Positions 44,548 through 52,368 are shown, numbered from the stretch's first letter. The stretch: 64,000 bases of DNA from Rhizobium sp. (GCA_027533385.1 JAPZUE010000020.1:61927-125926), one strand, 5' to 3'. Numbers and translations are program-made. The notes: generated from the sequence alone by a model not told the origin.

Positions 44548-44844
44548 CGGTTCTCTCCGTCTCGGTGTCTTCGCGAGGGTGCAAAGACCGCAACTGCAGG
44601 CGTTCGGACCTCAAGGCTAGGATGAAACGATCCCCTTGTCTCGACAGATCAGGGGCGAGGCGCCCGGTTGGTCACAGTTTGACGTCTTGCTTATGGACGA
44701 GGCGATGTCATGCGCCGGATCGGGCAAACGCTGCCAGAAGCGGGGCTTCGCCTGCAAGCTTCTGATCCTCAAGGATTTTCCACCAGATACTTCCTCAGGC
44801 GCGGTTCTTCGCTAGGACGTGCTCCTCGGCCCAAGGAGGTTTGC

Positions 44845-45327
44845 GTGAAATTCTTGCTGATCCTGTCTCTTACCATGATCGGGCTTGCCGCCCTTGTCTT
44901 TGTCGCAGGGCTTTCCCTGCCGCCGACCCGCGAGGGCAGGGCGCAGATTGAAATTGCAGTACTGCCCGAGCGCGTGATCGCCGTGATCACCGATGTCGCC
45001 CGCCAGCCGGAATGGCGCGACGGTCTAGCCTCCATCGAGGTAGACCGCGATGGCTGGGTCGAGACGACCACGCGCGGCGAGATGATCCGCTTTGCCTGGG
45101 CAGAGCGCGAACCCTTGAAGCTGGCCCTGACATTCCGCTCCGATGCCGGCTATCATGGCTCCTGGCAGGCGGATCTTCAGCCGCAGGCGAGCGGCACGCG
45201 GGTGACGGTGGTGGAGCGCGCCACGATTGACAATCCGCTCGGTCGCATCATCGCCCGGATCATGTTTGATCCGCAGGCTTTTGCCACCCGTTATCTGCAA
45301 GCGCTGAAAACAGAAGCCGAGCGTTGA
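44845..45327 (+). CDS. SRPBCC (START-like) family protein
   Basis: The protein has 160 residues from GTG 44845 with AAGGAGG eight bases upstream. One N-terminal helix (FLLILSLTMIGLAALVFVAGL) is followed by a polyketide-cyclase/SRPBCC fold: AQIEIAVLPERVIAVITDVARQPEWRDGLASIEV ... GTRVTVVERATIDNPLGRIIARIMFDPQAFATRYLQALK. The fold forms a hydrophobic ligand pocket. It is membrane-anchored, probably facing the periplasm; the ligand is unknown. It lies 13 bp upstream of the next gene on the same strand. Confidence 0.82.
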   Translation: MKFLLILSLTMIGLAALVFVAGLSLPPTREGRAQIEIAVLPERVIAVITDVARQPEWRDGLASIEVDRDGWVETTTRGEMIRFAWAEREPLKLALTFRSDAGYHGSWQADLQPQASGTRVTVVERATIDNPLGRIIARIMFDPQAFATRYLQALKTEAER

Positions 45328-45340
45328 AAGGAGGAGCCCC

Positions 45341-45769
45341 ATGGCCAAGAGCGACAAACCGAAGAAACCGACCGACTGGCGCAAGCGTTTTGGTGCCGCC
45401 AAGGACCCGCATGTGGTGATGCTGTCCTCGCCCTTTGCCGGCGTGCCCTCAGGCGCGATGATGCTGATCTCCTCGCCGGGCGAGATCGCCCGCTATGTCG
45501 CCGCCATTCCCTCCGGCGAAACCCGTTCCATCGCCCGTCTGCGCAGCGATCTTGCCAAACGCGCCAAGGCGGATGCCATGTGCCCCGTCACCACCGCGAT
45601 CTATCTGCGCGTCGTGGCCGAAGTGGCGCTGGACGAGCTGGAGGCGGGAAAGCCGATGGACGAGGTCGTGCCCTTCTGGCGCATCATCGAGCCGAAGGAC
45701 AAGCTCGCCGCCAAACTCTCCTGTGGGCCCGAGCGGATCGAGCATTTGCGCGCATTGGAGGCGGGCTGA
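45341..45769 (+). CDS. Conserved protein with weak MGMT-like resemblance
   Basis: The protein has 142 residues. Start AKSDKPKKPTDWRKRFGAAKDPHVVMLSSPFAGVPSGAMMLI; then IPSGETRSIARLRSDLAKRAKADAMCPVTTAIYLRVVAEVALDEL; then VPFWRIIEPKDKLAAKLSCGPERIEHL. The IPxGETRSxxxLxxxL and VPFWRII stretches recall the helix-turn-helix and PCHRVI regions of O6-methylguanine-type DNA-binding proteins, but the active-site Cys environment differs. I treat it as a conserved rhizobial protein of unknown function. It is in an apparent operon with the SRPBCC gene. Confidence 0.6.
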   Translation: MAKSDKPKKPTDWRKRFGAAKDPHVVMLSSPFAGVPSGAMMLISSPGEIARYVAAIPSGETRSIARLRSDLAKRAKADAMCPVTTAIYLRVVAEVALDELEAGKPMDEVVPFWRIIEPKDKLAAKLSCGPERIEHLRALEAG

Positions 45770-45774
45770 GAGCT

Positions 45775-45921
45775 ACCTCCCCCCTTGAGGGGGGAGGTCG
45801 CCGCAAAGCGGCGGGTGGGGGTGACATATCCACGAGTTCGCCTTGGAGATTGTCGCATCGGTTCCGCCCGTCACCCCACCCCGGAGCTGCGCTCCGACCC
45901 TCCCCATCAAGGGGAGGGTGG
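45775..45921. repeat. Family A repeat, copy 5
   Basis: Both modules are present. It begins 6 bp after the stop of the preceding gene and ends 9 bp before the stop codon of the convergent acetyltransferase gene, filling the whole gap. Confidence 0.9.
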
Positions 45922-45929
45922 CAGGGCCC

Positions 45930-46451
45930 TCAACCCCACAATTCCGGCCGCATCCAGGCCTTTGGCAGAAGCAGGCGACCCGCCAGATTGTCGTCGCCAC
46001 CATCAAGCCTTTGCCACTGCCAGGCCTCCGTCCATTCAGCGGGGAGCGGATAGGGTGGCGTCACCCGGCTTGCCGGCCGGAAGCCGGAACCTCTGTAATA
46101 GGCCGGGTCGCCCAGCACTAGCACTTGCGTCACACCTTCGGTCGTCAATCGTGCGAGCCCCTCGGCGATCAGGGCCTTGCCGATCCCCCGCCGCTGATGA
46201 TCGGGGTGGACGGCGAGCGGGCCGAGCAGCGCCACGATTTCGGGGCGTCCTTCAAGCGCGCCACGGGTAAAGAGAACATGGCCGATGAGAGCCGCGCCGA
46301 TCCTGGCAGACAGGGAGAGAACGCCAGGCTCTGGCAGAAGCGCTTCGACCAGGGGAACAAGCTCTTCCTCTGGAAAAGCGGAAGCGTAGAGCGGGGAAAT
46401 CCGAGGCTCATCTGCAGGCGCGGTCTCGCCGATGGTAAAGCTGACGGACAT
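45930..46451 (-). CDS. GNAT-family N-acetyltransferase
   Basis: The protein has 173 residues from ATG 46451 (GGAGGAAC upstream). The acetyl-CoA-binding motif A is LGPLAVHPDHQRRGIGKALIAEGLARLTTEGVTQVLVLGDPAYYRGSGFRPA: V-x-P-x-x-Q-R-R-G-I-G-K-A and the GDPAYYxRxGF ending of the YhbS-type subgroup. It acetylates an amine or amino-acid/peptide substrate. Target unknown. Confidence 0.92.
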   Translation of the reverse strand: MSVSFTIGETAPADEPRISPLYASAFPEEELVPLVEALLPEPGVLSLSARIGAALIGHVLFTRGALEGRPEIVALLGPLAVHPDHQRRGIGKALIAEGLARLTTEGVTQVLVLGDPAYYRGSGFRPASRVTPPYPLPAEWTEAWQWQRLDGGDDNLAGRLLLPKAWMRPELWG

Positions 46452-46529
46452 GTCGTTCCTCCGATGTGCGCTCATGCCTAGGTGCTGCGAGGCGTGGCGG
46501 CAAGCCCATCAATGTACAAAGGGATGTGC

Positions 46530-46682
46530 GCACCCCACCTCCCCCTTGAGGGGGGAGGTCGCCGCAAAGCGGCGGGTGGGGGTGACTTGGCTACGAGTTC
46601 GGACCTTTTTGAGCAACGCTGACGTCGTGCCCGTCACCCCACCCCGGAGCTCCGCTCCGACCCTCCCCCTCAAGGGGAGGGT
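46530..46682. repeat. Family A repeat, copy 6
   Basis: CACCTCCCCCTTGAGG, GGTCGCCGCAAAGCGGCGGG, ... CCCCGGAGCTCCGCTCCGAC, CCCCCTCAAGGGGAGGGTG. It separates the acetyltransferase promoter from the 3' end of the XRE antitoxin gene. Confidence 0.9.
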
Positions 46683-46686
46683 GTCA

Positions 46687-46968
46687 TCAGGCGGCGTCGC
46701 GAATCTGCAGGTCGACCGTCAGGCCGGCAGCAAGGGCCATCTGGACGAGACCGTCGAGTGCGAAGAGATCGATCTTGCCGCGCTTTAGGTCGGAGATCCT
46801 CGGCTGTGTGACACCCATATGCCGGGCGGCCTCGGCCTGGGTCCAGTTCTTGGCTTTGATGTGCTGTTCCAGGGCCATCATCAGTTTGGACCGCAGCTTC
46901 ATGGTCTCGGCTTCCGCCGGGCTGTCTTCAAGGACGTCCCAAATGCTCGTGCCGCTGTCCCCGGTCAT
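46687..46968 (-). CDS. XRE-family antitoxin (COG5606-like)
   Basis: The protein has 93 residues from ATG 46968. TMKLRSKLMMALEQHIKAKNWTQAEAARHMGVTQPRISDLKRGKIDLFALDGLVQMALAAGL is the helix-turn-helix of the antitoxins that pair with Gp49/DUF891-like toxins (TQAEAARxxGVTQPRISDLxRGKI). It overlaps the toxin by four bases (ATGA). Confidence 0.9.
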   Translation of the reverse strand: MTGDSGTSIWDVLEDSPAEAETMKLRSKLMMALEQHIKAKNWTQAEAARHMGVTQPRISDLKRGKIDLFALDGLVQMALAAGLTVDLQIRDAA

Positions 46969-47294
46969 GCCTTTCGCTCCTTCATCAATTGCTCGTAGCG
47001 CCTCGCAGCAAGTTCGAGATCCCGCTGCGCCGTCTTCTGGCTCTTCTTCTGGAAGCAATGCAGGACATAGACCGCCTCGACGAACCTCGCGACATAGATG
47101 ATCCGGAAGGCGCCGCCCAAATCCCCGATCCTGATTTCCTGAACGCCCGATCCTATGCTGGACATGGGTTTCCAGTCGCTCGGCTCCAGATTGTTCTGCA
47201 CGCGATCCAGCTGATAGCCCGCATCACGTCTGGCTCCGGCAGGGAACTGCCGGAGGTCATCAAGAGCGCTGCCGACGAAGAGCACGGCTTTCAT
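46965..47294 (-). CDS. RelE/Gp49-like toxin (COG4679)
   Basis: The protein has 109 residues from ATG 47294. KAVLFVGSALDDLRQFPAGARRDAGYQLDRVQNNLEPSDWKPMSSIGSGVQEIRIGDLGGAFRIIYVARFVEAVYVLHCFQKKSQKTAQRDLELAARRY is a full-length phage-derived Gp49-like RelE toxin, with GVxEIRI...FR..Y.A...E.VYVLH.F.KK.QKT as the core. It is upstream of its antitoxin and preceded by a perfect palindrome. Confidence 0.92.
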   Translation of the reverse strand: MKAVLFVGSALDDLRQFPAGARRDAGYQLDRVQNNLEPSDWKPMSSIGSGVQEIRIGDLGGAFRIIYVARFVEAVYVLHCFQKKSQKTAQRDLELAARRYEQLMKERKA

Positions 47295-47303
47295 GGCGGG
47301 ATC

Positions 47304-47319
47304 ATACAAAATTTTGTAT
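47304..47319. promoter_or_regulatory. Perfect 16-bp palindrome, likely toxin-antitoxin operator
   Basis: ATACAAAATTTTGTAT is self-complementary over all 16 bases and ends ten bases before the toxin ATG. TATAAA adjoins it. The XRE antitoxin is the likely ligand. Confidence 0.65.
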
Positions 47320-47365
47320 AAACCGCAATTCCAGATTTCTCCGCAACAAATCCTCACCCCACCCC

Positions 47366-47396
47366 TTGACCCTCCCATGATGGGAAGGTCCATGTA
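47366..47396 (+). promoter_or_regulatory. MerR/CueR-type copper promoter of copA
   Basis: The -35 TTGACC (47366-47371) is followed by a 19-bp spacer carrying the imperfect dyad ACCCTCCC-ATGAT-GGGAAGGT (47369-47389), the organisation of CueR-regulated promoters (compare the E. coli copA box ACCTTCC...GGAAGGT). The -10 then falls at CATGTA. A TATAAT at 47395-47400 lies 3 bp further on. MerR activators untwist such overlong spacers on metal binding. Confidence 0.75.
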
Positions 47397-47416
47397 TAAT
47401 GGCGGAGGTGACCGCC

Positions 47417-50155
47417 ATGAACATGCAGTCCAGGCCGGATCAGGCCAAGAACCTTGACGATACCATCCTCTTGCCTGTCGAGGGCATGACTTGCGCATCC
47501 TGTGTGCGGCGGGTGGAAAAGGCTGTGGCAGCCGTGCCGGGTGTGGCCGAAAGCTCTGTGAATTTTGCCAGTGAAACCCTTGTCCTGAAACCGGGGCCGG
47601 GCTTTTCGGCAGAGGCTCTGCTGGCTGCGATCGACAAGGCCGGTTACGAGGCGAAGGCAGAGACGCTGGTGCTGGAGGTCGAGGACATGACCTGCGCCTC
47701 CTGCGTTTTGCGGGTCGAAAAGGCGCTGAAGGCGGTGCCGTCGGTTCAGACGGCGAGCGTCAATCTGGCGACCGGCGAGGCGGTGGTGACGGTGCTGGGT
47801 GGTGTCTCCGCCCTGCCTGCGCTCTCCGCAGCCGTGGCCAAGGCGGGTTATGCGGTCAGGCTGTCCGGTGGTGAGAGCGGTTCGCAGGCGGGCGGCGCCG
47901 CTGCGACAAACGGGCAGGACGCCAGCGGCCATGCCGGGATCGATGACGCGTCGTCAGATCATCCGGCGGGGTCGACAGGTCAGGCCGTCGATGGCCGCGA
48001 GATCCGGCGCGAGAAGGAGATCGCGGGGCTGAAGCGCGATTTCCTCATCGCGCTGGTGCTGACCCTTCCACTCTTCGTCGTGGAGATGGGCGCGCATATC
48101 TACCCGCCGCTGCATCATGTTCTGATGGGTATTTTCCCCGGCAACAGCCTGTATCTGCTGCAGTTTGCCCTGGCGACAGCGGTGCTCGTCGGTCCTGGCA
48201 GGCGCTTTTACGTGAAGGGTGTTCCGGCCCTCTTGAGGCTTACCCCCGACATGAACTCGCTGGTCGCGATCGGCACCGGGGCGGCCTATCTCTATTCCCT
48301 CGTGACGACCTTTGCGCCCGGCCTGCTGCCGGAAACCGCGCGCTTCGTCTATTACGAGGCGGCGACCGTCATCGTCTCGCTGATCCTGCTCGGACGACTG
48401 CTGGAAGCGCGCGCCAAGGGGCGAACGGGGGCGGCGATCCGCAAGCTGGCGGGGCTGCAGGCGAAGACCGCCCGGGTGGAGCGCGACGGGGTGACCCGCG
48501 ACGTGGCCCTGTCCGAGGTGAAGCTCGGCGATATCGTCGTGGTGCGTCCGGGCGAGCGCATTCCGGTCGATGGCCGGGTGATGGATGGGGCAAGCGCCGT
48601 CGACGAGGCGATGATTTCGGGCGAGCCGATCCCGGTCGAAAAAGGGCCGGGCGCCACCGTCATCGGCGGCACGGTGAACGGCTCCGGCTCCTTCCGTTTC
48701 GAGGCAACCGGCGTGGGCGCCGACATGATGCTCTCGCGCATCATCCGCATGGTGCAGGAGGCACAAGGGGCAAAACTGCCGATCCAGAAACTGGTCGACG
48801 AGGTGACCGCCTGGTTCGTGCCCGCTGTCATCGGCATTGCGCTTATGACTTTTTTCCTATGGCTGCTGCTCGGGCCGGAGCCCGCCTATACGCATGGGCT
48901 GGTGGCGGCGGTGGCCGTGCTGATCATCGCCTGCCCCTGTGCTATGGGGCTTGCCACCCCGACCTCGATCATGGTCGGCACGGGACGCGCCGCCGAACTC
49001 GGCGTGCTCTTCCGCAAGGGCGAGGCGCTGCAGAGCCTGGCGGACATCCAATGGGTGGTGATAGACAAGACCGGCACGATCACCGCCGGTAAGCCGGAAG
49101 TGACGGAGATCGTGACATCAGAGGGCTTTGCGGAGGCGGAGGTTCTGCGGCTGACCGCAAGCCTTGAGGCACGCTCGGAGCATCCGCTGGCGGATGCCAT
49201 CGTAAGAGCGGCGGAAGGGCGGGGGATTGCGCTGGCAATCGTGGATCAGGTCGAGGCCGTGGCCGGGTTTGGCGTGACCGGGATGGTTGACGGGCGGCGG
49301 GTGGCGGCCGGTGCTGATAGGTTCATGGTGAAGTTGGGGGTGATGCCACATGGTCACTCAGAAAATCCCCTCCCCAACCCCTCCCCGATTCTGACGCCCT
49401 TGGGGGGAGGGGCTGACCCCGCCGACGCTCGGCCACACGGTCTCTCCCCCCTTGTGGGGGAGATGGCCGGCAGGCCAGAGGGGGACTTTGCCTCCAGTCT
49501 CACAGTTGTAATGACCCGTCTTGCCGATGAAGGCGCAAGCCCGCTTTATGTCGCGATCGACGGGAAACTGGCCGCCGCCATTGCGGTGGCCGACCCGATC
49601 AAGCCGACCAGTGCCAAGGCCATTGCGGCGCTGAAGGCCCGGGGCCTGAAGCTGATGATGGTGACCGGCGACAACCGGCGCACGGCAGAGGCCGTGGCGA
49701 GAAGGGCAGGCATCGATGCGGTCGTCGCCGAAGTGCTGCCGGAGGGAAAGGTAAGCGCGATCAAGGACCTGCAGGCAAAAGGTGAGAAGGTCGCCTTTGT
49801 CGGCGACGGCATCAACGATGCGCCGGCACTCGCGACGGCCGATGCCGGGATTGCGATCGGCACGGGCACGGATGTGGCGATCGAAAGTGCCGATGTCGTG
49901 CTGGTTGGCGGTGATCTCATCGGCGCGCTGCATGCCATCGAGCTTTCGGACAGGGTGATGGTCAATATCCGCCAGAACCTGTTCTGGGCCTTCGGCTACA
50001 ATGTGGCGCTGATCCCGGTGGCGGCGGGGCTGCTCTATCCGCTCTTCGGCGTGACCTTCTCGCCGATCCTCGGGGCGGCGGCCATGGGGCTGTCGAGCGT
50101 GTTTGTGTTGACCAATGCGCTCAGGTTGAGGGCGGCGAAGGTGACGGGGTCCTGA
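47417..50155 (+). CDS. copA: Copper-exporting P1B-type ATPase with in-frame repeat insertion
   Basis: The protein has 912 residues from ATG 47417 (GGAGG upstream). It pumps Cu+ out of the cytoplasm. Two N-terminal metal-binding domains ([17 protein letters not shown] and [17 protein letters not shown]) are followed by a Gly/Ser/Asp-rich linker. Core: CPC in [21 protein letters not shown], phosphorylation site [25 protein letters not shown] in the nucleotide domain, and [19 protein letters not shown]. Members with two such domains usually have about 820-840 residues. Here about 50 residues (~645-695; [16 protein letters not shown] to [11 protein letters not shown]) are encoded by a family B repeat within the nucleotide-binding domain. 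Confidence 0.94.
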   Translation: MNMQSRPDQAKNLDDTILLPVEGMTCASCVRRVEKAVAAVPGVAESSVNFASETLVLKPGPGFSAEALLAAIDKAGYEAKAETLVLEVEDMTCASCVLRVEKALKAVPSVQTASVNLATGEAVVTVLGGVSALPALSAAVAKAGYAVRLSGGESGSQAGGAAATNGQDASGHAGIDDASSDHPAGSTGQAVDGREIRREKEIAGLKRDFLIALVLTLPLFVVEMGAHIYPPLHHVLMGIFPGNSLYLLQFALATAVLVGPGRRFYVKGVPALLRLTPDMNSLVAIGTGAAYLYSLVTTFAPGLLPETARFVYYEAATVIVSLILLGRLLEARAKGRTGAAIRKLAGLQAKTARVERDGVTRDVALSEVKLGDIVVVRPGERIPVDGRVMDGASAVDEAMISGEPIPVEKGPGATVIGGTVNGSGSFRFEATGVGADMMLSRIIRMVQEAQGAKLPIQKLVDEVTAWFVPAVIGIALMTFFLWLLLGPEPAYTHGLVAAVAVLIIACPCAMGLATPTSIMVGTGRAAELGVLFRKGEALQSLADIQWVVIDKTGTITAGKPEVTEIVTSEGFAEAEVLRLTASLEARSEHPLADAIVRAAEGRGIALAIVDQVEAVAGFGVTGMVDGRRVAAGADRFMVKLGVMPHGHSENPLPNPSPILTPLGGGADPADARPHGLSPLVGEMAGRPEGDFASSLTVVMTRLADEGASPLYVAIDGKLAAAIAVADPIKPTSAKAIAALKARGLKLMMVTGDNRRTAEAVARRAGIDAVVAEVLPEGKVSAIKDLQAKGEKVAFVGDGINDAPALATADAGIAIGTGTDVAIESADVVLVGGDLIGALHAIELSDRVMVNIRQNLFWAFGYNVALIPVAAGLLYPLFGVTFSPILGAAAMGLSSVFVLTNALRLRAAKVTGS
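49363..49492. repeat. Family B repeat inside copA coding sequence
   Basis: CCCTCCCCAACCCCTCCCCG, CGCCCTTGGGGGGAGGGG, and CTCTCCCCCCTTGTGGGGGA followed by GGCCGGCAGGCCAGAGGGGG match the right-hand module at 10800-10850 (CTCCCCCCTTGAGGGGGAG...GCCCGGCAGGGCAGAGGGGG). The frame of copA remains open throughout. Confidence 0.88.
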
Positions 50156-50271
50156 CCTCCCCTTGAGGGGGAGGTCGCGCGGAACGCGCGGGTGGGGTGA
50201 TGTTGGTGTGCGTCGCCGGGTCACCCCACCCCGGAGCTTCGCTCCGACCCTCCCCCTCAAGGGGAGGGTGG
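50155..50271. repeat. Family A repeat, copy 7 (variant)
   Basis: The variant left module CCCTTGAGGGGGAGGTCGCG, CGGAACGCGCGGGTGGGG and the usual right module CCCCGGAGCTTCGCTCCGAC have only a short central part between them. It begins at the copA stop codon. Confidence 0.85.
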
Positions 50272-50278
50272 AGGATTA

Positions 50279-50590
50279 TCTCCCCCCTTGCGGGGGAGAC
50301 TTCGGAGTGATGGCCGAAGGCCAGAAATCGATCCTGTGAATCGATTTCAGCGAACGGAGGCCTGAGCGCGGCGCCGCGCAAAGGCGATGGGAGGGCTTAG
50401 CCCGATCAGGGCTAAACCTCAGATTTTGCAAGAGGGGGGCTCGGTGAGGTGAGTGCCAACAGAACTGTGCCCCTCTCCAGGAAAATCTGAAGTTTAGGCG
50501 GCTTGCGCGGACCTCAAGCCTTCGATTTTCCGTCCTCCCCCGCATGGGGGGAGGTACCGCGGCCTCTCCCACAAGAGGGATCGGAACTGA
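50279..50590. repeat. Family C long mosaic repeat, copy 1
   Basis: Hairpin modules in order: CCCCCCTTGCGGGGGAGACT, GCCGAAGGCCAGAAATCGAT with CGATTTCAGCGAACGGAGGC, GGGCTTAGCCCGATCAGGGC, CAGATTTTGCAAGAGGGGGG, GAAAATCTGAAGTTTAGGCG with CAAGCCTTCGATTTTCCGTC, and CCTCCCCCGCATGGGGGGAG. Together with the family A copy it fills the whole copA-cueR gap. Confidence 0.88.
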
Positions 50591-50604
50591 AGGAGAAAAC
50601 AACC

Positions 50605-51054
50605 ATGTCGATGAACATAGGCGAAGCCTCTGCCGCCTCGGGCGTTTCGGCCAAGATGATCCGCTATTACGAGAAGATCGGGCTGATATCGCCGGCGGGG
50701 CGGACGGCCTCGAATTACCGGGTCTATGATAGTGACAGCGTCAACCGGCTGCGTTTTGTGCGGAGATCCCGCAATCTCGGTTTCTCGCTGGAGGAGACCG
50801 AGCGGCTGTTGAAGCTCTGGGATGACAAGGCGCGGGCGAGTGCCGAGGTGAAGGCCCTGGCGCTCGCCCATGTCGAGGAGCTGGAAGCAAAGATCGCCGA
50901 GATGCAGGCGATGCGTGACACGCTGGCGCATCTCGCCGAACGCTGCCAAGGCAATGACCGGCCGAACTGCCCGATCCTCGCCGACCTCGAGGGCAGACCG
51001 CTGCGGCAAAAGACCACTACGAAAGGTGCCGCTGGCGATTGCTGCGGGGATTGA
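50605..51054 (+). CDS. cueR: CueR/HmrR-type copper-responsive MerR regulator
   Basis: The protein has 149 residues. N-terminal winged helix: MNIGEASAASGVSAKMIRYYEKIGLISPAGRTASNYRVYDSDSVNRLRFV, then the long dimerisation helix (LEETERLLKLWDDKARASAEVKALALAHVEELEAKIAEMQ). The Cu+-binding loop has two cysteines spaced C-x7-C (RCQGNDRPNC), as in CueR, plus a Cys-rich end (GDCCGD). It activates copper-efflux genes. AGGAGA precedes ATG 50605. The stop codon lies within the -35 of the next promoter. Confidence 0.94.
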   Translation: MSMNIGEASAASGVSAKMIRYYEKIGLISPAGRTASNYRVYDSDSVNRLRFVRRSRNLGFSLEETERLLKLWDDKARASAEVKALALAHVEELEAKIAEMQAMRDTLAHLAERCQGNDRPNCPILADLEGRPLRQKTTTKGAAGDCCGD

Positions 51055-51081
51055 CCTTGCCCCTATGGGAAGGTGCAGAAA
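51051..51081 (+). promoter_or_regulatory. MerR/CueR-type copper promoter of copZ
   Basis: The -35 TTGACC at 51051-51056 includes the TGA stop of cueR (51052-51054). The 21-bp dyad ACCTTGCCCCTATGGGAAGG plus T (51054-51074) is very close to the consensus CueR box. With a 19-bp spacer the -10 falls at CAGAAA (51076-51081), a weak match as expected of an activator-dependent promoter. Confidence 0.75.
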
Positions 51082-51095
51082 GGACGCGAGGTGCC

Positions 51096-51161
51096 AAGCG
51101 CGACACGCTCTTGCGGCTTCGCCGGCAGCGCCCCCGTAAGGGGCCAGGGTGGGTCGCGCTT
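51096..51161. repeat. Inverted repeat in the cueR-copZ spacer
   Basis: AAGCGCGAC (51096-51104) and GTCGCGCTT (51153-51161) flank a G/C-rich core with its own hairpin GCCCCCGTAAGGGGC. The structure would lie in the 5' leader of a copZ transcript started at the copper promoter, and may be another mosaic element. The 204-bp interval 51055-51258 has no convincing gene. Confidence 0.6.
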
Positions 51162-51258
51162 GCGAAGTGCCGTGCAGACAGAGCTGCGCCGGGATGGCGC
51201 AAGCCAGAAACAACAAGGCGGCGGGTGAAACCCGTCGGGAACAAGGAAGGATAACACT

Positions 51259-51462
51259 ATGAGCGCACAGACGATTTTCAGGATCGAGGACATGACCTGC
51301 GGTCACTGCGAAAAGACCGTGGTCAAGGCGCTGGCCGAGGTGCTGCCGGGCAAGGCCGTCACCATCGATCTCGCCGCCCGCAAGGCTTGTGTCGAGGGCG
51401 ATGCCGTGCTTGCCGAACAGGCGATCCGCGAGGCGGGCTATACGCCGGTGCGGGAAGGGTGA
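51259..51462 (+). CDS. copZ: CopZ-like copper chaperone
   Basis: This 67-residue protein is a single heavy-metal-associated domain. IFRIEDMTCGHCEKTVVKALAEVLPGKAVTIDLAARKACVEGDA has the MTCxHC metal site and the beta-alpha-beta pattern, and ends EAGYTPVREG. It carries Cu+ to the ATPase or to CueR. GGAAGGATAACACT precedes the ATG. It probably has its own CueR-controlled promoter. Confidence 0.93.
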   Translation: MSAQTIFRIEDMTCGHCEKTVVKALAEVLPGKAVTIDLAARKACVEGDAVLAEQAIREAGYTPVREG

Positions 51463-51480
51463 GTGAGGGAGGGGCAAGTG

Positions 51481-51501
51481 GCGAATAGCGAATAGCGAAT
51501 A
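51481..51501. repeat. Three tandem GCGAATA heptamers
   Basis: GCGAATA three times. This is close to the reverse complement of the TACTCGC/TATTCGC heptamer of the large array 60 bp downstream, so the two lie in inverted arrangement. Confidence 0.85.
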
Positions 51502-51560
51502 GTGGGAGGGGCCAGGTCGAACGGGCAAGGGCTTGACCGGCCGATCGGCGACTTGAATGC

Positions 51561-51805
51561 TACTCGCTACTCGCTACTCGCTCCTCGCTCCTCGCTACTC
51601 GCTCCTCGCTCCTCGCTCCTCGCTACTCGCTACTCGCTACTCGCTCCTCGCTACTCGCTACTCGCTCCTCGCTCCTCGCTCCTCGCTCCTCGCTCCTTGC
51701 TACTCGCTCCTCGCTACTCGCTCCTCGCTCCTCGCTCCTCGCTACTCGCTCCTCGCTCCTCGCTCCTCGCTCCTCGCTACTCGCTACTCGCTACTCGCTC
51801 CTCGC
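51561..51805. repeat. 35-copy heptanucleotide tandem array (TACTCGC/TCCTCGC)
   Basis: There are 35 exact 7-bp units, TACTCGC or TCCTCGC, in irregular alternation, with one TCCTTGC variant. Copy number of such short tandem repeats usually varies between strains through slippage. All three frames are open (SLLAPRYSLLA...), which creates false open frames; nothing suggests translation. It lies between copZ and the AhpD-like gene. Confidence 0.97.
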
Positions 51806-51829
51806 TCCCTTGCAATCCTCGCAAGCCTC

Positions 51830-51855
51830 AATATATATGAAGTATCGTATATATT
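51830..51855. promoter_or_regulatory. AT-rich dyad, likely operator of the AhpD-like gene
   Basis: AATATATA-TGAAGTATCG-TATATATT: 8-bp perfect arms with further symmetry (GA...TC) inside. It ends 14 bp before ATG 51870 and overlaps the expected promoter -10 or the leader. AT-rich dyads of this kind are bound by ArsR-type repressors; the regulator is not in the immediate neighbourhood. Confidence 0.5.
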
Positions 51856-51869
51856 TTGGAGGCAGCGCC

Positions 51870-52220
51870 ATGAGCAAGGACTACATCGCCATCACCCGGG
51901 AAATCTCGAGCGGGATCAAGACGCTGCGCAAGGATATTCCCGATGTGATGCAGGGCTTTTCCGCCATGGCGGGGGCGGCGACGAAGGACGGGGCGCTGTC
52001 GAAGAAGGTCAAGGAACTGCTGGCGCTCGGCATTGCCATCTCAACCCGCTGCGATGGCTGCATCGGTTTTCACACGGAAGCGCTGATCAAGCTTGGCTGC
52101 ACCAAGGCCGAGTTCGAGGAGACCTTGGGGCTTGCGGTCTATATGGGCGGCGGCCCCTCGCTGATGTATGCCGGCCATGCCATGACCGCCTGGGAGCAGT
52201 TTGGCGGACCGGAGGCCTGA
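51870..52220 (+). CDS. Carboxymuconolactone decarboxylase/AhpD-like protein
   Basis: The protein has 116 residues from ATG 51870 (TTGGAGG upstream). The CxxCxxxH redox motif is in STRCDGCIGFHTEALIKLG; VKELLALGIAIS precedes it and FEETLGLAVYMGGGPSLMYAGHAMTAWEQF follows, the single-domain CMD fold. Such proteins are small alkylhydroperoxidase-like thiol enzymes or decarboxylases. The intact cysteine pair favours a redox role. Confidence 0.9.
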   Translation: MSKDYIAITREISSGIKTLRKDIPDVMQGFSAMAGAATKDGALSKKVKELLALGIAISTRCDGCIGFHTEALIKLGCTKAEFEETLGLAVYMGGGPSLMYAGHAMTAWEQFGGPEA

Positions 52221-52368
52221 CCGCGAGCGCCGCGAGGCGATGCGGGGAGACCGCCCGCCCAAAAAATGCCCGCCCAATGGGGTCATGATAGCGCTAAATT
52301 AGCAGAATATTTGCAAGATCTGGGCATGCTTTCCCGGGGTGCGATGTGGGGTCGCGGCCGGACGGGCG

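Noticed and set aside
46775..47321. Plus-strand frames of 108-110 codons opposite the Gp49-like toxin pair
   Set aside because: Antisense of genes with full-length family matches.
51561..51805. Possible CRISPR array
   Set aside because: Seven-base units with no spacers and no cas genes nearby. It is a simple tandem repeat.
51502..51840. Open frames of 112 and 243 codons rich in SLLAPR/RYSLLAT
   Set aside because: Produced by the heptamer tandem array, which is open in all three frames; no RBS or family.
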